Under the pieces are notes generated by a model. It saw only the letters and a list, made by a program, of their open reading frames with translations. It searched no databases and was not told where the DNA came from. Below, piece by piece: positions 1 through 7,141 of a stretch of 18,188 bases of DNA. Numbering within the stretch: the first letter of the stretch is position 1; each line of letters starts with the position of its first letter. The position numbers were made by a program, and so were the translations under genes. Origin of the DNA: DATLHO01 sp035539855 (GTDB taxonomy: Bacteria > Bacteroidota > Ignavibacteria > OLB7); NCBI GenBank assembly GCA_035539855.1, contig DATLHO010000314.1, forward strand, positions 1-18,188, written 5' to 3'.

Positions 1-162
1 CGGGACTGCACGGCAGAACCAGGGGAAGTTGCCCGTTCCTCCACTGGTGTCATCGTGCGGCTCGAACTTAGCCCGCGCCATCGCGTCGAGCAAGGCCCCG
101 TGCGATTTTTCCGACGCGGCCTCCCGCGACTGCCCCCTGACCAGTCGCCCTGACTCAATCAC
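1..162 (-). CDS. Possible partial CDS, unknown product, runs off left edge
   Basis: A minus-strand frame opens after an in-frame TGA with GTG at 162 and stays open for 54 codons to base 1. The translated stretch contains ALLDAMARAKFEPHDD and then SGGTGNFPWFCRAVP, a mixed composition that reads more like a protein than the plus-strand frame over it. A GAGG sequence lies 7 bases before the GTG, a fair Shine-Dalgarno. An internal ATG at 81 is another possible start. I do not recognise a family. Because the frame is cut by the window edge its length and end cannot be judged. It may be a chance open frame. Confidence 0.3.
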   Translation of the reverse strand, partial: MIESGRLVRGQSREAASEKSHGALLDAMARAKFEPHDDTSGGTGNFPWFCRAVP

Positions 163-275
163 CGCGCCACCTCACGCTTCACGGTCGCACCGCAATCGCG
201 TATGCACTACTGGGGAAATACTGGCCGGTATCGAAGATGCCGGCGCTGTCAGGGCGTGGATGCAACTTCGGCTAT

Positions 276-309
276 GCAATGCGACATTGCACTACGTATT
301 TACTACGTA
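276..309. promoter_or_regulatory. Cluster of palindromes, possible operator
   Basis: Two short structures lie side by side in the spacer between the left-edge frame and the speA operon terminator. GCAATG and CATTGC (276-281, 285-290) form an inverted repeat around a 3-base loop. Directly after come two copies of ACTACGTA (291-298 and 302-309), each containing the palindrome TACGTA, with centres 11 bases apart, about one helical turn. Such spacing suits a site for a dimeric regulator, but no regulator gene is visible. The rest of 163-391 shows nothing I can support. Confidence 0.3.
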
Positions 310-391
310 GAGAGATTGCGGGCATTCGCGGGCGGATTGATCACCGTCTCGGCCGCGCAAGACCGCGTCTCGTGTAGCGTGACGCACACAG

Positions 392-434
392 AAACGCCCG
401 AGGGACCGCGCGGCAGGCGGCCCCTCGGGCGTTT
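392..434 (-). terminator. Terminator of the speA operon
   Basis: AAACGCCCGAGGG (392-404) and CCCTCGGGCGTTT (422-434) form a perfect 13-base-pair stem around a 17-base loop. It starts 20 bases beyond the stop codon of the last gene of the minus-strand operon. Read leftwards, the stem ends in GTTTC followed by TGTGTG, a modest T-rich tail. This fits a factor-independent terminator for the speA-dhs-lipoprotein transcript. The stem is near-symmetric and could also stop transcription arriving from the left. Confidence 0.75.
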
Positions 435-453
435 CCAGTGTCACTGCCGACGT

Positions 454-927
454 CTAGCGCCGGCCCCGTGCGCGCTTCGGTCGGAGAAGCTCCTTCTGCT
501 CGACGACGTCGACGTCGCGCTCGACGGGCTTGCGAACGAGGTTCGTGCGGCGGCGGACGACGACCGTGTCGCCGAACTCGTCGAGGTAGTAGCGGCCGCC
601 GCCGGCGAGCACACCGATCGGCCGGCCCTTGCTGTAGCGGCTGCGGAAGAGGATGTCACTCATCAGGGCGTCGCGCTCGGTTCGGCCGTAGACGCGACCG
701 CTGCGCACGACGAAGAGATCCTCGCTCGTGCGCACCTCCATCGGCGCGTCGAGCACCTCGAGGCTATCCCCCCAGGCAAGCGTCGCGACGGTGTCGGCCT
801 CGTCGATGCCGCGGACGAGCACGCGCTCCTCGTCGACGTAGTAGGTGCCGAGCGATGGCAGGCTTCCGAGCGTGGCGCACCCGGCGATCAGGGGCAGCGC
901 GGAGAGGATCAGGGGGATGGGACGCAT
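454..927 (-). CDS. Small lipoprotein with SH3-like domain
   Basis: Encodes 157 residues. The N-terminus (MRPIPLILSALPLIAGC) is a lipoprotein signal with a clear LIAGC lipobox at Cys17, so the product is probably anchored to a membrane facing the periplasm or outside. Residues about 30-85 (RVLVRGIDEADTVATLAWGD through VVRSGRVYGRT) resemble a bacterial SH3-like fold, with the usual run of short strands. The C-terminus is very basic (RPKRARGRR). Start chosen at the ATG 5 bases after the stop of the DHS-like gene; GGAG overlapping that stop serves as ribosome site, so translation is probably coupled. It is the last gene of the speA operon, but the sequence does not show why a lipoprotein should belong with polyamine enzymes. 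Exact family not recognised; the SH3 assignment is by eye. Confidence 0.75.
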   Translation of the reverse strand: MRPIPLILSALPLIAGCATLGSLPSLGTYYVDEERVLVRGIDEADTVATLAWGDSLEVLDAPMEVRTSEDLFVVRSGRVYGRTERDALMSDILFRSRYSKGRPIGVLAGGGRYYLDEFGDTVVVRRRTNLVRKPVERDVDVVEQKELLRPKRARGRR

Positions 928-932
928 CGGGA

Positions 933-1976
933 TCACTCCGCTCCGGTCTTCAGGATGCCCATGCGCTCGAACAGTCCGGTGACGAGCAAGGGCAGCGCGA
1001 TCGTCGCGTCGCACTTGACCTCGGCCGTGACGGCGTTCTCGCTGTACTTGCCCCAGGAGACCGACTCGCTGATCGTGCAGCCGCTGAGGCCGCCCCACGA
1101 TGGCGAGTCGGTGTAGATGCGAACCGTCCGGTCATAGCCATGACGCTCGGTCGCGCCGGTCATCTCCAGCAGCGGCCACGCCTGCTGCGCCCAGTTGCGC
1201 GGCACGCCACCGCCGATGATGAGCGTGCCGGCGCGCTGGCGCTCGAGTAGCGTGTGCGCGAAGACGCCGACGTCGGCGAGCTCGTCGAGCGTGATGCGCC
1301 AGCCGTTGCGCATGTTGTACTTGACGAGGTTGAGCGCGAACTCACTGTCGGTCGTCGCGCCGCAGTAGATCGGCACGCCGTGCCGGGCGGCGGCGGCGAG
1401 AATGCCGCGCTTGCCCATCGCGTCGAGCGCCTCGCCGACGATCCTGAAGAGCTCCTGCGGTCGGACGATCCACGGCTCGGTCGGATCGATCGCCTCGCGC
1501 TCGAAGTACTGCCGAAGAATCCGCTCCAGCAGCATCTCCCCTTCGTGATATCCCTCCTCCGGAAGGAACGTGTCGAAGATGCGGTTGATATGATGCGCGT
1601 AGAGCTCGACGTCGTCGACCTCGACGGCGCCGACGTAGTGGCCCTGGTTCTCCTCGTCGGCGTGGTTGACCATCGAGTGCGAGATGTTCGCGCCGGTCGA
1701 GACGAGCGCGTCGATGACGCGGTGCTCGATGAGCTGCGTGACGACCTCCTCCATGCCTCCCGGCACCATCGCGCCGGCGAGGGTCATGACGATGAGGCAC
1801 TCTTCGTCGCGGGTCATGTTCTCGAGCACGTCGAGGCATCGCGAGAGCGCGCGTCCCTGGAACGAGCAGCCGCCGAGCTGGCGCAGCAGGTCGTCGATAC
1901 CGCCGATGTCGCGCGGCGACAGCGGCGCGATCTTCTTCTGGAGGTACTCCTCCTTCGTGTACTTCACTTCCCTCAT
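933..1976 (-). CDS. Deoxyhypusine synthase-like protein (polyamine aminobutyl transferase)
   Basis: Encodes 347 residues, close to the family length (human enzyme 369). DHS-family enzymes use NAD to move an aminobutyl group from a polyamine through a lysine imine. The lysine motif VSWGK is present with Lys at about 310, followed by the expected CDATIALPLLVTGLF segment. The glycine motif IGGGVPRNW, the TTDSEFAL segment, and the NAD-side stretch VSTGANISHSM with INRIFDTFLPEEGYHEGE also match. Bacteria have no eIF5A, so the role is not hypusination; known bacterial homologues make homospermidine. Several residues that bind spermidine in the human enzyme look replaced (see findings), so the substrate is uncertain. 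The start is the ATG 10 bases after the speA stop; no clear Shine-Dalgarno is seen. The frame remains open upstream into speA, but that extension is an arginine-rich shadow. Second gene of the operon. Confidence 0.88.
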   Translation of the reverse strand: MREVKYTKEEYLQKKIAPLSPRDIGGIDDLLRQLGGCSFQGRALSRCLDVLENMTRDEECLIVMTLAGAMVPGGMEEVVTQLIEHRVIDALVSTGANISHSMVNHADEENQGHYVGAVEVDDVELYAHHINRIFDTFLPEEGYHEGEMLLERILRQYFEREAIDPTEPWIVRPQELFRIVGEALDAMGKRGILAAAARHGVPIYCGATTDSEFALNLVKYNMRNGWRITLDELADVGVFAHTLLERQRAGTLIIGGGVPRNWAQQAWPLLEMTGATERHGYDRTVRIYTDSPSWGGLSGCTISESVSWGKYSENAVTAEVKCDATIALPLLVTGLFERMGILKTGAE

Positions 1977-1986
1977 GATCGAGTCG

Positions 1987-4113
1987 TTATGCGGTGGCTC
2001 CGTTGCTCGACGCCGCGCCCGCACGGACGCCGTCGCCCGATGCGGGCTCGTCCGATGCATCCGACGCCGCCGGCGCGCTCTCCGACGGCGCGTTCTCGAC
2101 ACGGAAGCTCGCGTCCCAGAAGTTGTAGTAGGTGTACTCCTCGAGTCCCTTCGAGTAGCGATCAAGGAACGCGACGCCCTGCGTCGGGCGGATCTGCTTG
2201 GAGCGGACGCGCTCGCGGATCAGCGCATCCATCCGCTTCTTGAGGTCGCTCGGGAAGTACTGCACGAGCGAGACCGCCTCGGTCACCGTCGTGCCGGCGA
2301 TGGTCTTCTCGATGTAGAAGTTCCCGGGCTCCTCCTCGTCGGCATAGACGTGCACCTCGTTGACGCGGCCGAAGAGGTTGTGCATGTCGCCGAGGATGTC
2401 CTGGTAGGCGCCGGTCAGGAAGATCCCCAGGTAGTACGGCTCGCCGGTCGTCGCGTGCAGCTCGAGAAAGCGCTGCTCGCCCTCGTTGCTTATGAACTGG
2501 TCGACCTTTCCGTCGGAGTCGCACGTGATGTCCACGAGCGTGCCGCGGCGCGTCGGGCGCTCGTCGAGACGGTGGATCGGCACGATCGGAAAGAGCTGAT
2601 CGATCGCCCAGTGGTCGAGCATGCTCTGGAACACCGAGAAGTCGCAGAGGTACTGGTCGACGAGCTGCTCCTCGACGTGATAGAGATCGAGCGGCAGCGG
2701 CGCGTCGGGATCGAGCTGCGCGATGCCGCGGTGCAGCCGCTGCATGATCGCCCAGTAGAGCTGCTCGGCCTTGCCCTTGTCCTCGAGCGAGAAGTAGCCG
2801 AGGGCGAAGAGCTGGTCGGCCTCGCGGCGCTTCTCGACCGCATCGTGGTAGATCTCGAGGTAGCGCGCCTTGCGCTGGCCGACGCCGCGCGAGGTCTGCT
2901 CATCGAACGTCACGAGCGCGTCGTGGAGCTCGCGGACGACGGGCTCGTCGTCGGCGTCGATCTCCGGAAGCTCGTCAGGGACGTTCTTCTGCGTCGCGTT
3001 GAGCACGCCGACGACGAGCATCGAGTGATGCGCGGTCAGCGCGCGGCCGCTCTCGGAGACGATGATCGGATGCGGCACCTCCTCGATGTCGCAGATCTCC
3101 TTGATCGTGTAGACGACGCCGTTGACGTACTCCTGGAGCGAGTAGTTGATGCTCTGCGCGAGTCCGGCCTCGGGCGAATCGTAGTTGATGCCGAGGCCGC
3201 CGCCGACGTCGAGGTACTTCACCGACAGTCCCATCTTCACGAGCTTCGCGTAGATGCGCGTCGCCTCGCGGACGGCGGACTTCAGCGTCATGATGTCCTG
3301 GATCTGCGAGCCGATGTGGAAGTGCACGAGCTTGAAGGCGTCGGTGATGCCGCGGTCGCGCAGTGTGGCGACGAGCTTGAGCACATCGGGGATCGCGATG
3401 CCGAACTTCGAGACGTCGCCCGCGGACTCGGCCCAGCGTCCGCTGCCGGCGACCGACAGGCGCACGCGCACGCCGAAGCTCAGCGGTGTGTTCGAAGCGT
3501 CGCTCTCGACGAGCAGATCCTCGAACTCCTTGTACTTCTCGAGCACCGGGATGATGTTCTTGCCGAGCTGCTGGCCCATCTGGATGGTGCGCAGCATCGT
3601 GCCGTCCTTGTAGCCGTTGACGATCAGCAGCATGCTGTCGCGCTCGAGGTGCGGAAGGCTCGCAAAGAGCTCCGCCTTCGATCCGCACTCGAGTCCGAAA
3701 TCGTAGGGCTCGCCCGCCTCGAGGATCTCCAGGACGACTTCGTGGAGCTGGTTGACCTTGATCGGGTAGACGCCGCGATACTCGCCGCGGTAGCCGAACT
3801 CCGCGATCGCCGTGCGGAACGACTCGTTGAGCTCGATGACGCGCCGGCGCAGCAGATCCTGAAAGCGGATGAGCACCGGCAGCTGGATGCCGCGACGCTT
3901 GATCTCCTCGACGACGTCGTGGATGTCGATCTCGGTCTCGGCGCCGTAGACCGGACGCACCGCGACGTGACCGCGCGCGGTGACGTCATAGTATGGCGCC
4001 GCCCATTTGTCGAGCTCGTAGATGCTGCGCGCATCCTCGATCGTCCAGTCGGCCTCGGGGAGGTCGACGGCGCCCTGCGGCTCGTCGACGTCGGCGAGCG
4101 GTTCGTCCTTCAT
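1987..4113 (-). CDS. speA: Biosynthetic arginine decarboxylase (EC 4.1.1.19)
   Basis: Encodes 708 residues; E. coli SpeA has 658. It converts arginine to agmatine and CO2, using pyridoxal phosphate. Visible family motifs, in order: YPIKVNQ with the PLP lysine at 119; GSKAELFASL (145-153); HFHIGSQI (264-271); LDVGGGLGINYD (301-312); SESGRALTAHHSMLV (353-367); FSVFQSMLDHWAIDQLFPI (492-510); and DITCDSDG with the catalytic cysteine at 531, acting across the dimer. The N-terminal barrel, helical insertion and C-terminal beta domain are all present. An Ala/Ser/Gly-rich tail of about 35 residues (675-708) is not part of the usual fold and may be disordered. The ATG at 4113 is chosen because homology begins just inside it; the frame continues to 4389 but runs through the neighbouring terminator. 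Head of a three-gene operon with a 10-base gap to the DHS-like gene. Confidence 0.95.
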   Translation of the reverse strand: MKDEPLADVDEPQGAVDLPEADWTIEDARSIYELDKWAAPYYDVTARGHVAVRPVYGAETEIDIHDVVEEIKRRGIQLPVLIRFQDLLRRRVIELNESFRTAIAEFGYRGEYRGVYPIKVNQLHEVVLEILEAGEPYDFGLECGSKAELFASLPHLERDSMLLIVNGYKDGTMLRTIQMGQQLGKNIIPVLEKYKEFEDLLVESDASNTPLSFGVRVRLSVAGSGRWAESAGDVSKFGIAIPDVLKLVATLRDRGITDAFKLVHFHIGSQIQDIMTLKSAVREATRIYAKLVKMGLSVKYLDVGGGLGINYDSPEAGLAQSINYSLQEYVNGVVYTIKEICDIEEVPHPIIVSESGRALTAHHSMLVVGVLNATQKNVPDELPEIDADDEPVVRELHDALVTFDEQTSRGVGQRKARYLEIYHDAVEKRREADQLFALGYFSLEDKGKAEQLYWAIMQRLHRGIAQLDPDAPLPLDLYHVEEQLVDQYLCDFSVFQSMLDHWAIDQLFPIVPIHRLDERPTRRGTLVDITCDSDGKVDQFISNEGEQRFLELHATTGEPYYLGIFLTGAYQDILGDMHNLFGRVNEVHVYADEEEPGNFYIEKTIAGTTVTEAVSLVQYFPSDLKKRMDALIRERVRSKQIRPTQGVAFLDRYSKGLEEYTYYNFWDASFRVENAPSESAPAASDASDEPASGDGVRAGAASSNGATA

Positions 4114-4188
4114 CAGCGTCTTCGAAGTGATGGTTGTCAACGATGGTTCACGTTCGGCCCTCTCGGTGGATTCCGGAACGGACGAACC

Positions 4189-4221
4189 CGAAAATAGGTG
4201 AATCGCGATCGGCAACTGCAA
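4189..4221 (-). promoter_or_regulatory. Probable speA operon promoter
   Basis: On the minus strand TATTTTCG (4196-4189) matches the Bacteroidota -7 box TAnnTTTG with one change, and TTG (4221-4219) lies 22 bases upstream as a -33 element. It sits between the terminator of the upstream gene and the speA start, giving a leader of about 70 bases. The same kind of box precedes several other genes in the window. Assigned by eye. Confidence 0.5.
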
Positions 4222-4250
4222 CATTTGTTCCGAGTTGGCCGCGCCGACAT

Positions 4251-4288
4251 GCAGCGGGGCTCCCCCTCGAGAAGGAGAGCCCCGCTGC
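4251..4288 (-). terminator. Terminator of the beta-helix protein gene
   Basis: GCAGCGGGGCTC (4251-4262) and GAGCCCCGCTGC (4277-4288) pair perfectly over 12 bases around a 14-base loop. The hairpin begins 25 bases past the stop codon at 4314 and ends before the speA promoter, where a terminator would be expected. No T tract follows it in the leftward direction, so it may rely on stem strength or serve as an RNA 3'-end stabiliser. Confidence 0.65.
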
Positions 4289-4313
4289 GTTTCAATGAGT
4301 TCCGGGCGACCGA

Positions 4314-6218
4314 CTACTGTTTGATCACCAGGACGTTGAACTGCGCGTTGGTGGGGATCACGGTGTTGGCCTCGTTGAAGATCTCCCACTTGTTGCGGAT
4401 CGTGTTGTAGTACACGCCGATCGGGCTGTTGTTGTAGACGATGCCGTTGGGATTGAGCTTCTGCGTGACGATGAGGATTGCCGTGGGATCGCCGTCGCAG
4501 AACGGGTGGGTCACGTCGGTGCCGTTGAAGCTGAGCTTGTTGGCGACCGTCGCGGTGTGCACGAACGCCGCGCGGTTGACACCGGCGACCTTGATCGCGC
4601 CGTTGTCGAGCTCGAGCCCGATGCCGGCGCCGGTGCCGGAGTACTTCGCCTCGACCGCGACGCCGTTGCTCGAGAAGGTCTCGCCGCGGACGCCGACGCT
4701 GGTTGCCGAGTTGTTGGTCGTCAGTCCGTAGACGCCGAAGCCCGACGGGGTCTCGCCGTAGACGCCCCAGCCGGAGCCCGCCTGGTAGCCGACGACGCCG
4801 ATGCCGGTACCGCCGGTGCCGTTGTTGACGCCGCGGACGCCGGCGGAGTAGCCGCCCGGCGTCGTCGGCGTGACGACGCCCTGCACGCCGGTGACACCGC
4901 CGGTCGCGCCGGTGCCGTGACTGGTCGAGGAGGCCGTGCCGCGCACGCCGATCGCCAGTCCGGTCGCCGCGGTCGTGGCGCCGAGAATGCCGTTGCCCGC
5001 GCCGTTGGTGGTCGCCACGAGCGCATGCTCGGCGTTGCCGGCGGTAGTGTTCTCGAAGAGGCCGGCGTTGCCGCCGGTGCTCGTGCCCTTGACGCCGATG
5101 CCGGTTCCGGTCGCCGAGCCCATGACGCCGGCGTGCGTTCCGCTGTAGGTGACGCCGCCGACACCGTGTCCGGCGTCACCGAAGCCGCTGACGCCGGTGC
5201 CCGCGAAGAACGCGCCGGCCGAGCCGCCGGTGATGACGCGGCCGAAGATGCCCGTGCTCGAAGCGCCGCCGCTGCCGATGATGCCGAAGCCGTTGGTGCT
5301 GCGGCCCTCGACGCCCGCGACGAGCGTCGACGCCGAGACGATGTTGATCTCGCCGTAGAGCGCGCTGCGCGTCGGCGACGTGTTCGTGTTGCGGAAGTAT
5401 CCGGCGCCGAAGGCGCTCGAGGAGGTCAGCGAGAACAGATCCTGCGCCGCGCTTCCGGTCTGGGTGTAGGGAAGCACCAGCATGGCGTTGGGCGTTCCCC
5501 AGGAAACGGCGCCGAGCCGGTAGACGAGTGCGTTGCCTTCGGTCGCGGTCGACGTGTTGATCTTCGCCGGAGTGACCGCGCCGGCCGCGATCTTCTCCTG
5601 CGTCACGCCGCCGTCGGCGATGCTCACGCCGGCGACCGGTCCGTTCGGGGAGGTGATGTTGATCGAGGCGTCGGGGCTCTGCAGACCCGCGACGCCGGTG
5701 CCACCGCCGCCGGTCGAGCTGATCGTCACGGTGTTGCCTACGCGATTGACCGTCGTTCCTCCGCCACCGGCGAGAACGATCGCACCATCGCCTCCGTTGA
5801 TCGACGTCACGACGCCGGTCGCGCCGGGCGCGAGCGCGTCGGCAGTCGCCGCCCGCAGCGCGGTCGGGACCGAGGCCAGCGGCGTGCGCGGCGCGAGCTC
5901 GGTGCCGCCGTCGACCGTCACGCCGAGCGTGTGTCCTGCGTCGAAGGTGAGACCCGCGGGAATCGGCGTCACCGAGCCGACGAGCACGTTGAAGATGCCC
6001 TTGAGCGTGGTCACCGAGTGTGACTCGGTGTACAACGCCGTGCCGCCATTGTCATAGATACGGACGACCAGCGTGTGTGCGCCGTCCGGAACGAGCGCGC
6101 CCGCGCCGTCGGCGAGAACGCCCTGAAACGAAAACGTCCGCGGAACCTGCGCGAACACAGGTGCGGCGGCCAGTAGGAGGATCGGCAGGATGAAGCGAAG
6201 TCGGAGCAACGGGTGCAT
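4314..6218 (-). CDS. Secreted glycine-rich beta-helix surface protein
   Basis: Encodes 634 residues. Residues 1-23 are a signal peptide ending AAPVFA before Gln24. Residues about 24-130 (RTFSFQGVLADGAGALVPDG, then LVVRIYDNGGTALYTESH) form a domain common at the start of cell-surface and tail-fibre-like proteins of the FCB group. A short VTQEKIAAGAVTPAKI segment near 205-221 resembles tail-fibre stalk repeats. Residues about 280-545 are low-complexity repeats built on G[VI]xG and GxGVxG spacing, expected to fold as a beta-helix. The last 83 residues (552-634: FVHTATVANKL, THPFCDGDPTAILIVTQ, IGVYYNTIRNKWEIFNE, FNVLVIKQ) are a conserved C-terminal module that I think is Pfam DUF7452. No type IX sorting tail is seen. 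The start has a strong GGAGGT site 4 bases upstream. It is a single-gene unit with its own promoter and terminator. Role in adhesion or surface display is inferred only. Confidence 0.8.
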   Translation of the reverse strand: MHPLLRLRFILPILLLAAAPVFAQVPRTFSFQGVLADGAGALVPDGAHTLVVRIYDNGGTALYTESHSVTTLKGIFNVLVGSVTPIPAGLTFDAGHTLGVTVDGGTELAPRTPLASVPTALRAATADALAPGATGVVTSINGGDGAIVLAGGGGTTVNRVGNTVTISSTGGGGTGVAGLQSPDASINITSPNGPVAGVSIADGGVTQEKIAAGAVTPAKINTSTATEGNALVYRLGAVSWGTPNAMLVLPYTQTGSAAQDLFSLTSSSAFGAGYFRNTNTSPTRSALYGEINIVSASTLVAGVEGRSTNGFGIIGSGGASSTGIFGRVITGGSAGAFFAGTGVSGFGDAGHGVGGVTYSGTHAGVMGSATGTGIGVKGTSTGGNAGLFENTTAGNAEHALVATTNGAGNGILGATTAATGLAIGVRGTASSTSHGTGATGGVTGVQGVVTPTTPGGYSAGVRGVNNGTGGTGIGVVGYQAGSGWGVYGETPSGFGVYGLTTNNSATSVGVRGETFSSNGVAVEAKYSGTGAGIGLELDNGAIKVAGVNRAAFVHTATVANKLSFNGTDVTHPFCDGDPTAILIVTQKLNPNGIVYNNSPIGVYYNTIRNKWEIFNEANTVIPTNAQFNVLVIKQ

Positions 6219-6228
6219 GGAGACCTCC

Positions 6229-6242
6229 GGGCAACGATGCCC
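6229..6242 (-). promoter_or_regulatory. Hairpin touching the Shine-Dalgarno of the surface protein gene
   Basis: On the minus strand GGGCA-TCGT-TGCCC forms a 5-base-pair stem with a 4-base loop directly before the GGAGGT ribosome site (6228-6223). It could set ribosome access or mRNA stability; this is inferred from position only. Confidence 0.3.
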
Positions 6243-6303
6243 TGTAGAAGAACGGGACGTGTGACGATGCGAGGGGAGATCCGGGGGGTACGGAGGGGGC
6301 GGA

Positions 6304-6334
6304 CGAAAGTAGCACCGGCGGAGGAATCAGGCAA
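6304..6334 (-). promoter_or_regulatory. Probable promoter of the surface protein gene
   Basis: TACTTTCG (6311-6304, minus strand) is one base from the TAnnTTTG consensus, and TTG (6334-6332) lies 20 bases upstream, the expected -33 distance in Bacteroidota. The leader to the ATG at 6218 is about 80 bases. The rest of 6219-6432, between this gene and the end of the peroxiredoxin gene, shows only a weak GC-rich hairpin (arms CGGCGGC and GCCGCCG) that I do not call a terminator. Confidence 0.55.
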
Positions 6335-6432
6335 CGAGGGGCGATCTGACAGGTGTTCGGGGATTTCCCTATCGGCGGCAGCGGTACCGGGAGGTCACGC
6401 CGCCGCCGTGGGAACGATCTCAGGCCTGGCTC

Positions 6433-6981
6433 CTACAGCGTCGGCTGGCCGGCCTTCCAGTTGCACGGACAGAGCTCGCCGGTCTGCAGCGCCTCGAGCA
6501 CTCGCAGGGTCTCGTCGACCGAGCGGCCGACATCCTCGTTGTGCACGACCATGTACTGCAGCACGCCGTCGGGATCGATGATGAAGGTGCCGCGCAGCGC
6601 GAAGCCCTTGCTCTCGATCAGCACGTTGTAGTCGCGGGCGATCTGCCGCGTCGGATCGGCGAGCATCATGTACGGCAGGTCGACGAGCTTCTCCTCGTGA
6701 CGACGCCACGCCAGATGCGAGTGCTTCGAGTCGGTCGAGACCGCGATGATCTCCGCGTCGAGATCACGGAAGTCCGCGTACTGCCGGCCGAACTCCGCGA
6801 TCTCCGTCGGACAGACGAAGGTGAAGTCCAGCGGATAGAAGAAGAGCACGACCCACCGGCCCTTGAACCCGTCGAGCGAGATGTCGGTGAACGCGTTGTC
6901 GGGAGTGAGCTCGGCGGCCGGACCGCCCACGACCGCGGTGCCTGCGAATGCCGGCGCCGGCTGGCCAATCATGACTGCCAT
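6433..6981 (-). CDS. Typical 2-Cys peroxiredoxin (AhpC/Prx1 type)
   Basis: Encodes 182 residues, the usual length for a short 2-Cys peroxiredoxin. It reduces hydrogen peroxide and organic hydroperoxides in the cytoplasm. The peroxidatic cysteine is Cys57 in FYPLDFTFVCPTE; the supporting active-site arginine is probably Arg130 in GFALRGTFIIDPDG. The resolving cysteine is Cys171 in GELCPCNW, where an extra cysteine (Cys173) replaces the usual residue two places later. The start is the ATG at 6981: homology begins at MIGQPAPAF, and upstream frame is AT-poor shadow of the promoter region. No good Shine-Dalgarno is visible. It is transcribed away from the AhpD-like gene, with a 160-base shared control region, which suggests a peroxide-defence pair. 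The reductant is unknown; AhpF is not in the window. Confidence 0.93.
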   Translation of the reverse strand: MAVMIGQPAPAFAGTAVVGGPAAELTPDNAFTDISLDGFKGRWVVLFFYPLDFTFVCPTEIAEFGRQYADFRDLDAEIIAVSTDSKHSHLAWRRHEEKLVDLPYMMLADPTRQIARDYNVLIESKGFALRGTFIIDPDGVLQYMVVHNEDVGRSVDETLRVLEALQTGELCPCNWKAGQPTL

Positions 6982-7019
6982 ATCGGTAATCCGTTCGGTT
7001 GAGTTGGAAGGAGTAGCGG

Positions 7020-7027
7020 CAAAACTA
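7020..7027 (-). promoter_or_regulatory. -7 promoter box of the peroxiredoxin gene
   Basis: TAGTTTTG on the minus strand is an exact match to the Bacteroidota -7 consensus TAnnTTTG, about 39 bases before the ATG. No exact TTG is found at the -33 distance (TTA lies 22 bases upstream). The position inside the divergent spacer suits a promoter. Confidence 0.5.
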
Positions 7028-7104
7028 CGGGCCCTCGTTGATGGCGCCGGTAACGTTTTGAACGGCGCTGACAGCTTGAGATCAACCGACACGGCGGCCG
7101 CCGC

Positions 7105-7112
7105 TATCTTTC
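7105..7112 (+). promoter_or_regulatory. Possible -7 box of the ahpD-like operon
   Basis: TATCTTTC matches TAnnTTTG except the last base and lies 30 bases before the ATG at 7142. The nearest TTG upstream (7076-7078) is 26 bases away, longer than usual, so this is weaker than the other promoter calls. Confidence 0.35.
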
Positions 7113-7141
7113 CCGGTCGATCCCAATCACGGAGCCAGACG

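Noticed and set aside
29..310. A 93-codon plus-strand frame at the left edge
   Set aside because: No recognisable motif, no ribosome site, and it reads through the palindrome cluster; the opposite frame at 1-162 looks more protein-like.
933..1976. True deoxyhypusine synthase acting on a translation factor
   Set aside because: Bacterial EF-P is not hypusinated, and several spermidine-site residues seem changed; a polyamine-making role is more likely.
1666..4197. An 843-codon open frame on the plus strand opposite speA and the DHS-like gene
   Set aside because: It is antisense to two clearly homologous enzymes, and its translation is a monotonous Val/Asp/Leu/Arg-rich string typical of a GC-rich antisense shadow.
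6370..6412. GC-rich hairpin after the peroxiredoxin gene as a terminator
   Set aside because: Only about 7 base pairs with a large loop and no T tract in the leftward direction.
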